From: Shewanella psychromarinicola
GTDB taxonomy: Bacteria; Pseudomonadota; Gammaproteobacteria; Enterobacterales; Shewanellaceae
DNA length: 64,000 bases
Assembly (NCBI RefSeq): GCF_003855155.1
Contig: NZ_CP034073.1
Location: 558,001 to 622,000, forward strand
Direction: 5' to 3'
The number at the start of each line of letters is the position of its first letter. Position 1 is the stretch's first letter. The notes beneath the pieces are model-generated. The model was given only the letters and a program-made list of their open reading frames with translations, ran no database searches and was not told where the DNA came from. Positions 10,000 through 19,800 of this stretch are shown here, one piece after another. Position numbers and translations under genes: made by a program.

Positions 10000-10938
10000 A
10001 TGAACCAATTTAACGATTTCTTCATTCAAACATACTGGTGGCTTTCCTTACTCGGAGGCATTCATTGCCTTGGAGTAGGCCTGTATGTTCATTATATTTA
10101 CCAAAGCACGACTCGCAGCAATAGCCTGCTAGCCGGGATGTTTTTACTCATAGGTTGTTATTTTTTAACCGGGTTGCTAACCCAAGAAACAACACCGATC
10201 CCAATCCATTTAGCGCTTACTCTCTTTATTCCTGTCTATTTTTTACTCATGCCCATGCTGTACTTATATTGTAAAAGCAGCTTAACGGAAGAAGACTATC
10301 AACCGCTATTAATCAAGCATTTTGCTTGTGCGATTATCGTTGCATTAGTGACCAGTTCAGCCATATTATTTCATATCAGTATTGACCCACAAACCTCAAA
10401 TAACACCATTGGTTCTCTGGCTGAGTTAAACAGTATTAGTCTATTGGCTTTGACCTTACCCATATTATTAATGCTACAAACTATTATCTATTTTTGGCTG
10501 ATTTACCGCTTATTGTCTCACTATCGCCCACAGTATTTGGCCAATAGGCAACCCAATTTGCAAGTGATACGTTTTCGCTGGTTAAGTGTATTAACCATTG
10601 GTATTCTGATTAATTGGGTGTTGCGCATTGTATTGGTGTATTTACCATTTTACTTGGGTGATTCAGTCTCTTTGTTAATCCAAGCGGTAACACGTTTAAG
10701 CCTATTACTGACTGTATATGTGTTTGCTTTATATGGTATCCAGCAAGTCACGCGAGCAGCCTATTTGCGCGGCACACTCAACGCCACCAAAAAAGCAGCG
10801 ACACCAACCACAGAGCAGCTTCTGGACCAGGAAGAAATAACCTATTTACATGATTTAATGCTGGATGAGGATGAGAACGACGCTACCGATTTTTCAGCAG
10901 ATCAATCAGCAGCAGATCAGGGCGACAAAAAAGACTAG
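10000..10938 (+). CDS. Seven-helix membrane protein resembling the sensor half of membrane-bound AraC regulators
   Basis: 312 residues with about seven hydrophobic segments between residues 12 and 250 and an acidic cytoplasmic tail. The pattern of short paired helices with LLIGCYFLTG and PMLYLYCKSSL resembles the N-terminal membrane domain of AraC-type regulators, but the DNA-binding HTH domain is absent; the tail is only a charged 60 residues. A GTG at 9994 is also possible; the ATG at 10000 has AAAGAGA 6 bases before it. Function unknown. Confidence 0.6.
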   Translation: MNQFNDFFIQTYWWLSLLGGIHCLGVGLYVHYIYQSTTRSNSLLAGMFLLIGCYFLTGLLTQETTPIPIHLALTLFIPVYFLLMPMLYLYCKSSLTEEDYQPLLIKHFACAIIVALVTSSAILFHISIDPQTSNNTIGSLAELNSISLLALTLPILLMLQTIIYFWLIYRLLSHYRPQYLANRQPNLQVIRFRWLSVLTIGILINWVLRIVLVYLPFYLGDSVSLLIQAVTRLSLLLTVYVFALYGIQQVTRAAYLRGTLNATKKAATPTTEQLLDQEEITYLHDLMLDEDENDATDFSADQSAADQGDKKD

Positions 10939-11102
10939 TGCTACAGAAAAAACAGCTGATTCTCCTGAACACATCACGTTGAACATAATGATCAACGTCT
11001 GCTGGCGCCCGCCGACATAAATGTTTATTAACACCCGTCATTTTAGGGTTATGCTATTCTATGGTGAGTTTTACCATGACAATTTAGTCACTGAGGTTAT
11101 TT

Positions 11103-11684
11103 ATGAAACGTTCAATTAGCTTAGTTGTTTCCAGTTTACTCGTGTTATTAAGCTTCGCGTTTTCAGCTCCTAGTTTTGCAAACGAAGATGCTTATAACGA
11201 TGCTATTACTAATTTTAAAAAAGCCAATGAAAGCCGCCATTTATTTGATACTGCTTATGGTTATGCCATCTTCCCCACCGTAGCCAAAGGCGGTATCGGG
11301 ATTGGTGCCGCATATGGAAATGGTCGTGTATACCAAAGCGATGCTTATATGGGGGATTCCACGTTAACCCAGCTATCCATTGGTTTTCAATTAGGCGGAC
11401 AAGCCTATAGCGAAATTATCTTTTTTAAAGATGCTAAAGCTTATAATGATTTCACCAGCGGTAGCTTTGAATTTAGTGCCCAAGCATCTGCCGTAGCGAT
11501 TAACGTTGGTGCCAATGCTCAAGTCGGTACTACGGGCAATTCAGCTGGTGCAGGGCAAGCAGGCAGTAACCACACTGCAACAGCCGCTTATATCAATGGC
11601 ATGGCAATATTTACCGCCGCAAAAGGAGGCTTAATGTTTGAAGCCGCCCTAGCAGGTCAGTCATTTACCTTTGATGGCAAGTAA
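11103..11684 (+). CDS. SYLF/YSC84-domain lipid-binding protein
   Basis: 193 residues, exported: the signal peptide is cleaved around SFA-NE (residue 26). The mature part carries the SYLF features: an FKKANESRHLFDTAYGYAIFPTVAKGGIGIGAAYG opening (a Gly-rich repeat after the helical region), then the SIGFQLGGQAYSEIIFF strand and a C-terminal GGLMFEAALAGQ repeat. SYLF proteins bind membranes or phosphoinositides in eukaryotes; the bacterial periplasmic role is not defined. Confidence 0.85.
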   Translation: MKRSISLVVSSLLVLLSFAFSAPSFANEDAYNDAITNFKKANESRHLFDTAYGYAIFPTVAKGGIGIGAAYGNGRVYQSDAYMGDSTLTQLSIGFQLGGQAYSEIIFFKDAKAYNDFTSGSFEFSAQASAVAINVGANAQVGTTGNSAGAGQAGSNHTATAAYINGMAIFTAAKGGLMFEAALAGQSFTFDGK

Positions 11685-11720
11685 CCGCTGCTAGTCTTAA
11701 CACTCGTTAAGTACATAACA

Positions 11721-11745
11721 TTCAGGCTGCCATTGGCAGCCTGAA
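11721..11745 (+). terminator. Terminator after the SYLF gene
   Basis: A perfect 11-bp stem (TTCAGGCTGCC/GGCAGCCTGAA) with an ATT loop, followed by TTATTT. It is a weak T run but well placed, and marks the last core-chromosome signal before the island repeat. Confidence 0.6.
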
Positions 11746-11847
11746 TTATTTGGAAAGAGTGGTTTATTAACGCAGAATCCAAACAATGACATTTGCATAT
11801 ACAGAGTAGCCTAGCTAACTCGTTTGTGGACAAAAGTGTGTTTAAGA

Positions 11848-12194
11848 TATGGCCTGCGGCCACTAACGTCGTGGCGCGTCGCCCACACCAGACCAAAAGG
11901 AAACCAACGGCAGTTCCCTCTTAACTCTTTATAAAAGAATTAGCCCTGCCGCCCCGCAACATTTTCCCTATTTACTTAAACAACAGATGCGAAAAGGTCG
12001 CCATGGGGATTGATCCAGCTTTTAAATTCATTTGTATGCTGCTTCGGCCCATCTTGTAATAAAGAGTGAAAATGCTAACGCTTCCGATGGTACATCCTGT
12101 ACCGCGAAAGCTAGCTTGACGCCCTGTCAGGCTCACGCATTCTTTTATAAAGAGTCTTCAACGGCCTCAAGTTCAGAGTTGAATTTATAAATTT
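11848..12194 (+). repeat. Left inverted repeat flanking the CO island
   Basis: About 347 bases that match, in reverse complement and at high identity, the segment 27962-28467. Shared blocks include TATGGCCTGCGGCCAC, the CAACATTTTCCCTATTTACT block, GGTCGCCATGGGGATTGATC and the ACTCTGAACTTGAGG block. This copy lacks about 160 bases in at least two internal blocks present in the right copy. It is non-coding; the short frames across it are spurious. Nature (MITE-like unit or dispersed intergenic repeat) uncertain. Confidence 0.85.
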
Positions 12195-12354
12195 CTAAGC
12201 AAAGCTAACTGATTTTTGTACATTTTAGAGTTAGAGTGATTATTAAATGGATAACCCAATAATTAATGAATCTAGGGTAACTCCCACATTTTAGGCTGGT
12301 TTGGAAGCTGAAAAAAAACAGTCCTACAACATGTGAAAGCTTTTAATCACACCC

Positions 12355-12394
12355 CCACAGTCATTAGCATTAAATACAATGCTCATGACTGTGG
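12355..12394. other. Long hairpin downstream of cooA
   Basis: A 16-bp inverted repeat with one mismatch (CCACAGTCATTAGCAT against ATGCTCATGACTGTGG) around an 8-base loop, 29 bases past the cooA stop. There is no T run on the minus strand, so it may be an mRNA 3'-end stabiliser or a factor-dependent terminator for the coo hydrogenase-cooA transcript. The 12195-12354 stretch shows nothing else. Confidence 0.45.
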
Positions 12395-12422
12395 ATGGTT
12401 ATAGAAAACACATCTCAATTCA

Positions 12423-13100
12423 CTAAGTAACGTTAGTACTACTATCTAGCAAATGTTTCATGTCATTTAATCTACTGATAATCAGATTTTTTCTTCCATC
12501 TCTACATAAGTATCCATTGCGAATGAGATTATTCATCAATGAAGAGGTTGTTTGACGCGTAGTCCCTATTAGCAGTGAAATATCTTCCATACTTAAATCA
12601 CATTCGAATCTCAGTCCGTCGGCAGTTTGCTCACCCGACGCTTGTCCCCATGACAGCACAAACTCGATTAATCGATGTCTAGCATCATGAAATATTAGAC
12701 CCTCGATGATATCCAAAGTACTGCCTAATACTTCCCCTAAAATCCCAGTCATCACCATAGAGAACTCTGGAAATTTTGTGATCTTATTACGAAATATATC
12801 AGCCCCCACAAGCATCAATCTCGAATCCTTGCATGTTTCCAAAAATGCTCGAGTATGTGTGCTGAATATATCACCGGGTTCAAGAAAACAGAGGGTAAAC
12901 TCCCGGCCTTCGTAAGACAGATATACGCGTATCCGACCAGAAGACACAATAAATACCTCATTGCTTCCCATACTCGGTATACTAAATAGCTGTCCTTTTG
13001 GAAAGTTTTTACATCTGAACTCATCCAGAAACCCTTCATATTTAGGCTCTTTAAGCTTCTCAATCGTATTCATTCGTGACATTCTCATTTTTGATTGCAT
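12423..13100 (-). CDS. cooA: CO-sensing heme transcription activator CooA (Crp/Fnr family)
   Basis: 225 residues: a cyclic-nucleotide-type effector domain (about 25-130), a dimerisation helix, and a C-terminal HTH. The recognition helix IGTTRQTTSSLMNNLI is nearly identical to that of Rhodospirillum rubrum CooA. In the heme region GDIFSTH, His82 matches the CO-state heme ligand His77, but the cysteine of the oxidised-state ligand pair (Cys75) is Ser80. The N-terminus is longer than in R. rubrum. The ATG at 13100 has an AAGGAG site. It lies 229 bases downstream of cooH on the same strand and could be read from the hydrogenase operon or its own promoter. Its predicted targets are the two palindromes at 20738 and 22538. 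Confidence 0.88.
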   Translation of the reverse strand: MQSKMRMSRMNTIEKLKEPKYEGFLDEFRCKNFPKGQLFSIPSMGSNEVFIVSSGRIRVYLSYEGREFTLCFLEPGDIFSTHTRAFLETCKDSRLMLVGADIFRNKITKFPEFSMVMTGILGEVLGSTLDIIEGLIFHDARHRLIEFVLSWGQASGEQTADGLRFECDLSMEDISLLIGTTRQTTSSLMNNLIRNGYLCRDGRKNLIISRLNDMKHLLDSSTNVT

Positions 13101-13328
13101 GTCATGATCTCCTTATTATTTGAAAAGAATATTCTATTAAAGCCCTATCAGCCCGTTTATTTTACTCATCAATAATTTGTCTAATTGTTGATATCTAAAT
13201 CGAAGGGTCCAGCACAGCAAATACCTTATAGTTCATATCAACGCTTATATACTCAACTTTAATTGTGTCCAATCTGATACATTTTACTATATTCATTAGA
13301 ACAGCAGGACAGGCTTTAACAGGCAACC

Positions 13329-14411
13329 CTACCTTTCGGTACAGGAAATGCAAGGATCGATACTGTTTACGATCAAAGATACGTCAGACACTTTTTCTCC
13401 CTTCATCATCACATGTAATGCATCCCAATTAGGATAACTTGGTACCCGCCACTTCATACGCTCAGGTTTGTCACTGCCATCGGTCTTCAGATAATAAAGA
13501 AGTTCTCCTCTGGGCGCCTCGCTTTTGGCAATAGCTTCCCCGGCAGGAATCACTGGTAATCCGGTTATGCTAATCAACCCCTTTGGTAATGACCTCAGAC
13601 ACTGCTCAATCAATGACAGAGCAACCACAACCTCATCAAAACGAACCATAGCACGGGACCACACATCACCATCTGGACGACTCTGAACCTCAAAATCCAA
13701 TTTATCATAAGCGGCATAGGGTGCGTCTTTTCTAACATCGAGAACGATGCCTGATGCCCTAGCGACAGGACCAACTAAACCAAAATCCAATGCTTCGGCC
13801 TTGGATATTACCCCTATTCCTTTGGTACGCATTAAAATGAATTTATTGGTGGTGTAGATCTCCTTAATCTCTTCTATCGGCTTCTTAATTCGTTCAATTT
13901 GCTTTAGTAAGTAAGCTATTTTATCTTCGTCGAGGTCATATTTTACTCCGCCAATACAAATTGCCCCCAAGTCCATCCGATTACCATACACAGTCTCTTT
14001 GACATCCTGCATTATTTCTCGAGTCTCAAGCACATGCATAAACAGCGAGTCATACCCGATAATATGTGCCATGATGCCGATATTAAACAGATTCGATGCC
14101 ACTCGCTTTATTTCATCAGCAATAACTCTGAGATACTGGCCGCGTTCGGGTACTTTTATGCCAGCAATTTCCTCCAAAGCCATGCAATACGTCGTCGGAT
14201 GACTGTTGGAGCACAGCGAGCATAATCGCTCTGTCAGAGTGATGTTCTGATAGAAGTTTCTCTTCATAGCAAGGTATTCGAGCCCACGATGTACGTGTCC
14301 AGCAGTAATCTCAAGTCCGATTATAGTTTCACCTTCAACTTCTACCTTGAAATACATGGGTTCTTCCAATGCAACATGTATTGGACCTACAGGTAATTTA
14401 TAACTTGTCAT
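13329..14411 (-). CDS. cooH: CO-induced hydrogenase large subunit CooH
   Basis: The catalytic [NiFe] subunit, related to HycE and NuoD; it reduces protons with electrons from CO. 360 residues. The nickel ligands are visible as two CxxC motifs: RLCSLCSNSHP (Cys64, Cys67) and DPCISC (Cys354, Cys357). The protein ends only three residues after the last cysteine, so there is no C-terminal extension to be removed by a maturation protease. It overlaps cooU by 14 bases and closes the cooMKLXUH operon. Confidence 0.93.
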   Translation of the reverse strand: MTSYKLPVGPIHVALEEPMYFKVEVEGETIIGLEITAGHVHRGLEYLAMKRNFYQNITLTERLCSLCSNSHPTTYCMALEEIAGIKVPERGQYLRVIADEIKRVASNLFNIGIMAHIIGYDSLFMHVLETREIMQDVKETVYGNRMDLGAICIGGVKYDLDEDKIAYLLKQIERIKKPIEEIKEIYTTNKFILMRTKGIGVISKAEALDFGLVGPVARASGIVLDVRKDAPYAAYDKLDFEVQSRPDGDVWSRAMVRFDEVVVALSLIEQCLRSLPKGLISITGLPVIPAGEAIAKSEAPRGELLYYLKTDGSDKPERMKWRVPSYPNWDALHVMMKGEKVSDVSLIVNSIDPCISCTER

Positions 14412-14937
14412 TTGGCTGTCCTCTCTTGTCCATTATATTTTCCCACAATGTTTTGGTACTGGCGGCATTAACCATCGCTGAATAAGGAATGAAGCGTTGG
14501 AGCACCGCCGGATCGATAGACTCATCGATGAACAGGCGTCTGGGATCTGGATGCCCTTCAACTTCTATGTCATACAATTCCATAAATTCGCGTTCATTCC
14601 AGTCAGCATTGCGAAAAATAGGTGTCAAGGAGGAAATAGTCTTGTTGTCACCGATCAGCTTTACCGTTGCCGTCAGCGTAGATCCGTGTATATCAAAATG
14701 ATAGGCAATTTCATGGTCCTCAGACGGCAAATTCGCCTTCAGCTGATAGGCTGTAATTGTACTTAGGCGGCCACCAAGATCTTTAACAATTTGGGCCATT
14801 AACTGTATATCTTTTACTTTGTCTACCTTACACCATAAAGTGTGCACTCCTTTGTCGTTGATGCGAATCGTCAGACTATGATCCCCCTGAATCGAGGTGT
14901 GCAACATAGTTTGGAAACGGCTAATATCATCATTCAT
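14398..14937 (-). CDS. cooU: CO-induced hydrogenase subunit CooU (NuoC-like)
   Basis: 179 residues, homologous to the 30-kDa NuoC subunit and the N-terminal part of HycE. The diagnostic NuoC-type segment is NADWNEREFMELYDIEVEGHPDPRR (about 108-132; the ERE and D-x-R residues are the family signature). It holds the connecting domain between large and small subunits. Overlaps cooX upstream by 4 bases and cooH downstream by 14, indicating coupled translation. Confidence 0.9.
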   Translation of the reverse strand: MNDDISRFQTMLHTSIQGDHSLTIRINDKGVHTLWCKVDKVKDIQLMAQIVKDLGGRLSTITAYQLKANLPSEDHEIAYHFDIHGSTLTATVKLIGDNKTISSLTPIFRNADWNEREFMELYDIEVEGHPDPRRLFIDESIDPAVLQRFIPYSAMVNAASTKTLWENIMDKRGQPNDKL

Positions 14938-15446
14938 ACTGACTCTCCTTTTATCAATAGTTTTGTCGACAGCTCACGACGGCAATCAGGGCACATCCGT
15001 CCCAATCGCTTAATCATTTCATTTGAGCTCTTATAGGCAACAGCATTGAGTTGTTGACTGGTAGGAATTATTTTTTTCCTGCACTGCACGCATTGAATCA
15101 AGGCAACTGTTCCGGTTTCTGTCATGGTGTACTTATCTTCTTGTTTATGTGCTAGGTGCCAATCCTCAGTAAGCTTTATCGCTTTAGGCACACAATAGTG
15201 CTCACACAGGCCGCAGAAAGTGCAGGTGTTGTGCCAGAGAGTAAATTCCAGACCATTAGGTGAATCATGAAAGCGAATGGCACCTCCTGCACACACGTGT
15301 TCACACATACGACAACCAGTACAAGCTGTTTCATCGAAACGGATGCGGGCTCGGAGCCCCTTTGGAGTGAAGGTTTCACCAAAAGGAAACGGATCCGTCG
15401 ATGGGCCCTTAATTAAATTCTGTAATAATACTTTTAGCATTTTCAT
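14934..15446 (-). CDS. cooX: CO-induced hydrogenase ferredoxin-like subunit CooX
   Basis: 170 residues carrying two [4Fe-4S] motifs of the NuoI/HycF type: Cys42-45-48-52 and Cys75-78-81-85. These would pass electrons from CooF towards CooL. The C-terminal part has two further CxxC pairs (Cys119/122 and Cys152/155), which look like a small zinc-ribbon or extra metal site. Sits between cooL and cooU in the operon. Confidence 0.9.
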   Translation of the reverse strand: MKMLKVLLQNLIKGPSTDPFPFGETFTPKGLRARIRFDETACTGCRMCEHVCAGGAIRFHDSPNGLEFTLWHNTCTFCGLCEHYCVPKAIKLTEDWHLAHKQEDKYTMTETGTVALIQCVQCRKKIIPTSQQLNAVAYKSSNEMIKRLGRMCPDCRRELSTKLLIKGESV

Positions 15447-15455
15447 CTCAGCCTC

Positions 15456-15890
15456 CTACAAACGTTGCTTCCAGATCTCTATGGCCATTGCAATACCTTC
15501 AAGAATGGCTTGGGGGCGTGGGGGACAACCGGGAATATTAACATCGACATCAATATATTTATCTATTGGACCTTCAATGGCATAGCTGTCACGAAACACC
15601 CCACCAGAAATAGGACATATACCCACTGCAATCGTAACTTTAGGATCAGGAATTTCCTGATATACCTGCAGTACTTTATCTTTAATTCTGGCCGTCAGTG
15701 GCCCAGTGATCAGAACGATATCTGCATGTTTCGGAGTGCCGCAATACTGGCATCCGAGACGCTCCACGTCATAACGTGGAATAAGTGCAGTTGTTGCCAA
15801 TTCCACATCACATCCATTACAGGAGCCTGCATTGATCCGGTAAAGCCATGGAGAACGCACGGACACTTTCGATAAAAAACTCATTTGCAA
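15456..15890 (-). CDS. cooL: CO-induced hydrogenase small subunit CooL (NuoB-like)
   Basis: 144 residues, family of NuoB and HycG. The four ligands of the proximal [4Fe-4S] cluster are visible: Cys24 and Cys27 (GSCNGCD), Cys92 (GICPISGG) and Cys122 (PGCPPRP). It sits against CooH and delivers electrons to the nickel site. The gene lies 6 bases from cooK and 9 from cooX. Confidence 0.93.
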   Translation of the reverse strand: MQMSFLSKVSVRSPWLYRINAGSCNGCDVELATTALIPRYDVERLGCQYCGTPKHADIVLITGPLTARIKDKVLQVYQEIPDPKVTIAVGICPISGGVFRDSYAIEGPIDKYIDVDVNIPGCPPRPQAILEGIAMAIEIWKQRL

Positions 15891-15896
15891 TCACCC

Positions 15897-16877
15897 TTAT
15901 CCTTTAAATACGACCAATAATAATCCCACGATGCCGAGCAACTCAGGCCATTTGAAATAAAACAGAAAAGCCTGATCTATACGCATACGCCCTACCGAGG
16001 CTCGCAGTAGACTTTTAGTCAATAAAAACAAAATTAAACATTTGAATACAAATCCGATCAGCGCCATCATCCCGGTCGCATTACCCGGTATGAACATCAC
16101 GATTCCCAGTGCCAATACCACCATGGTTTTCATCGTCGACATGATCTTAAACAATGCCAGAGCGGGCCCAGAATATTCACATAGGGGGCCCTCAAGTACT
16201 TCAGACTCAGCTTCAGGTATATCAAATGGGGGAATCCCAAGATTCGCCGGAATAATACTCAGATAAGCCAACACCGCGGGCCACATCCATGGATCAAACA
16301 GAAATGAACCATTGTCTTGCTGGTAGTGCACTATATCCATCAAGGAGAAGGTAATCAGATCGCCCTGAGCCAGACCCGTCTTCATGGCCACTGATATCAG
16401 CACCAATAACAAAGGACCTTCATAGGCGAGCATCAATGACATCTCCCTAGAAAAACCTATTGCTCCGAAGGTTGATCCGGATGCCGAACCGGCCAGCATG
16501 AGTACAATTGCCGGCACCGTGAGTAAATAGAGCAACACGATCAGATCGCCAAACTGGCCATTGGGTTCATACACCCCCACAATTGGCACCAGTGCTATCG
16601 CTAGACACATGCTACAGGCACCTATCATAGGCAGAGCCAAAAATAGAGTCCGTGGTGCGCCAATCGGCACCATTGATTGTTTGGACATGAGTTTTAAAAT
16701 GTCGAAAAAGGGCTGTAATAACGGCGGTCCCACTCGCCGTTGCAGCCTAGCAACGACTATTCGGTCAACTCCCTTGAGCAGTAGACCAAATACCAAAACG
16801 GCAGCGGCCACAGGAAACAACACCAAAGGTGCCAATACTGCTTTGAGTATTAACGTATTCATTACTTCTAACATCAT
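15897..16877 (-). CDS. cooK: CO-induced hydrogenase membrane subunit CooK (NuoH-like)
   Basis: 326 residues with about eight membrane helices, family of NuoH and HycD. The conserved cytoplasmic loops VARLQRRVGPPLLQPFFD and FDIPEAESEVLEG, which face the small subunit at the ion-channel entrance, are present with their acidic residues. An AAGGAG site precedes paired ATG codons at 16877 and 16874; the second is better spaced. 7 bases after cooM. Confidence 0.92.
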   Translation of the reverse strand: MMLEVMNTLILKAVLAPLVLFPVAAAVLVFGLLLKGVDRIVVARLQRRVGPPLLQPFFDILKLMSKQSMVPIGAPRTLFLALPMIGACSMCLAIALVPIVGVYEPNGQFGDLIVLLYLLTVPAIVLMLAGSASGSTFGAIGFSREMSLMLAYEGPLLLVLISVAMKTGLAQGDLITFSLMDIVHYQQDNGSFLFDPWMWPAVLAYLSIIPANLGIPPFDIPEAESEVLEGPLCEYSGPALALFKIMSTMKTMVVLALGIVMFIPGNATGMMALIGFVFKCLILFLLTKSLLRASVGRMRIDQAFLFYFKWPELLGIVGLLLVVFKG

Positions 16878-16884
16878 CGTCTCC

Positions 16885-19800
16885 TTATGCCTGTTTCTTG
16901 CTAAACAGCAAGGTACGGATCAGTTTTTTCGGGGCTTCATAGAGGCTAGAAGCATTGACATGGGCATCTGCTGAATCGATATCAGTCACACCACAGCTGT
17001 GCAAGTGGATATCGACTATTTGTTGGTTACTCAAACGATAGAAGAGCCAGCCAAATACACTTAGCAGGACTAACATCAATGTCAGAGTTATTGGGTGCCA
17101 ACTTCCGGGACCAGGTAATGCTCCAAACCAAGTAACATCAATACTGCCAAGCCCCATGGAAGACATTATTTCTGAGATAGGTACCAGTAAAATCCCAGGA
17201 AATATACCCACCAACAGACTCATTCCGGCCAGGATAAACATCGGGAAAAGCATACTGAAGGGCGCTTCCTTCACCTTCTGCGCAGCATCAGATGCTTGAC
17301 CTAGGAACGCAACATGAGTGAATTTCAAAACGGCGGCTAAGGTAAACATGCTCGACATCAGTGCGCTAAGCCCAAGTAAAAAGTGCCCAGATTGGAATGC
17401 GGCCTGGTAAATGAGCCACTTGGAAGCGAAGCCATTAAGTGGTGGCACGCCAGATAATGACAAGCCTGCAAACAAGAACAGTCCAAAGGTATAGGGCATC
17501 TTTCGCCCTAAACCACCGAGCTTATCTAGGCTGTCAACATGAAGCTGGACCAAGATACAACCCGCCGCCAGAAAGAGGATGTTTTTCAAAAACATATGAT
17601 TGACTAAGTGCATCAGACCTCCGGCGATGCCTAGGGGAGATGATAATGCCAATCCAAGCATGACATAACCTAATTGACTTACCGTACTATAAATAAGCAA
17701 TCGTTTGATCCCTGTCTGGATCATTGCCATTGCACCGGCATACAGCAAAGTGATCGAGGCTATGACTGCAACTGCATACATCAAATTTGACAGTTCACCA
17801 CTGGTTCCTAGCTTGCCAAAAACAGCCGCACCACCCATCAATGCGAAGAATTTGAGTACACCATAGGGCCCGCTTTTCAGCAAAACAGCTGAGATATAGC
17901 CGCTGACCGGAGTGGGCGCTGTTGGTGGGTGCATCTGGAAATCAATACGCAAAGGTAGTTGGGCAGCTTTCATTAGCAAACCTGCCAAAATCAACACTAA
18001 TGCCGTGCCTAACCAAGGTAAAGGCATGAGCTGCGCAGCCTCAGCAATCTGACTAAAATCAAATGAACCGCTGCGGACCGACAACATCACAACTCCGAGG
18101 AACATGCAGCTGGCACCGATAAAATTAAAAATAAAGTACTTAAAGCCTTCGTTCAGAGAATCCTGGGTTTCTTCATGGATAATCACAAAATACAGCGTCC
18201 AGCTGCTCATAATTTCCCAGAAGGCAAAGAAGTTGAATAAGTCGTTACTTGCGGTTACCCCCAACAGGCCACCAATCATAAAGACAAAGAAAAAGAAAAA
18301 CCTATTCTGAGCGTGTCCATGTTGCATATAACCGATGGAATACAATAGGTTCAAGATGCCGACACCTGAAATAAGCAGGGCAAACCAAAATGAAAGCAAA
18401 TCGTAACGCTCGGCTTCAAACAGTACAGCGCCTAATGCCAATGCCATTACAATCATCGAAGTGATCCCTGCACGAGTTGAACCAGACTTACCGACAAAGT
18501 AAACCAATATTGACCCGCCACAGGCAATGAGAGCACTGAGAGACCAATTCAGGGTTAAATCGGGTATGGAGATCTGTTCAATGGTTCCCCGGCTTGCAAA
18601 AAGCTCCACTACCGGTTGCACTAATAACATACCTAGCTGCGGAAATAATCCACCTAATACGACCAATGAGGCAAGTATGGCGGTCGCAAGACGCATAGAA
18701 ACCGGCGCCTCCGTAATATCGGGGCCATTATATGGCTCAAAAAATAGCACTCTGATTATTCGAATATAGTAAATAGCGCCAATAATGCTCCCGAGCAAAA
18801 TCATAATTGGCAGAATTAAGTTTCCTGTTTGCACAGCAGCATAGACCATCAGAAACTTACTGAAAAAGCCGCTGAATGGAGGTAGTCCCATAATCGCCAA
18901 AATCCCTATAGCGAAACAACAGCAAGTGAATGGCATCTTGCGGCCAACCCCTTTCAAGTCGACAAGCATCTTGCTTTTCATTCGGAAAATTACGGCTCCG
19001 GCCGCAAGAAACAGTAAACTTTTAAATATGGCATGATTCATCACGTGCATCATTGCACCAGCAGTACTTAGATGACTTCCAATCCCAAGAATAGCGACAA
19101 TTTCCCCTACCTGAGCCAAGGTTGAGTAAGCCAGTATTCGTTTAAGATTCTGTTCTTTCAGCGCCTTAACCTCGCCATAAATAAAGGTCAACCCTCCCAA
19201 TGAAGAGACAATTAAACCAACAGAAAAACCTCCTATGGCAGAGCTTAAACTTGCTAAAGCTCCTGTGCCAAAGACAACAAACAGCACCTTAGCAAGGCCA
19301 TAAATGCCCGCTTTGGTTAAAATGGCTGACATAGGTGCAGAAATTGAAGATGGGGCGACAGGATGTGCATCAGGTAACCAGCTGTGCATAGGAAATAAAC
19401 CCGCTTTTACCCCCAAACCGATAATAAAGGTAGCTAAGACCGTTAGCGCGATAGGGGGCGTAAGCTGATTAATCCCCTCACCAATCACATCCATCTCGAA
19501 ACTACCGAGATTGGCATGCAAAACCAAAATACCAAAATGCATGATATATGCACCGGACACACACATCAGGAAGTATTTCTTCCCCGCCTTTAGCGCTTCA
19601 TTAGTCTGTTCATGAACCACCAAGAAGTATGAACTCCAGGTCATCAACTCCCAAAACAGATAGAAGTTGCCAAAGTCTGTTGCACTGGTAACACCTAGCA
19701 ATGAGCCTGTCATTAGGAACAAGAAGAAATAGTAGCGATTGCATTGCTCATCACCGCGCATGTATGAAAGTGAGTAAATAACTACAATCAAGCAAATAAA

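Noticed and set aside
11657..11896. 79-codon minus-strand frame
   Set aside because: Crosses the SYLF gene end, a terminator and the repeat border; no ribosome site.
13266..13281. TGTCC-N6-ATACA upstream of cooA, resembling a CooA operator
   Set aside because: Only the outer bases fit; the right arm is ATACA instead of (C/T)GACA. Too weak for autoregulation to be claimed.
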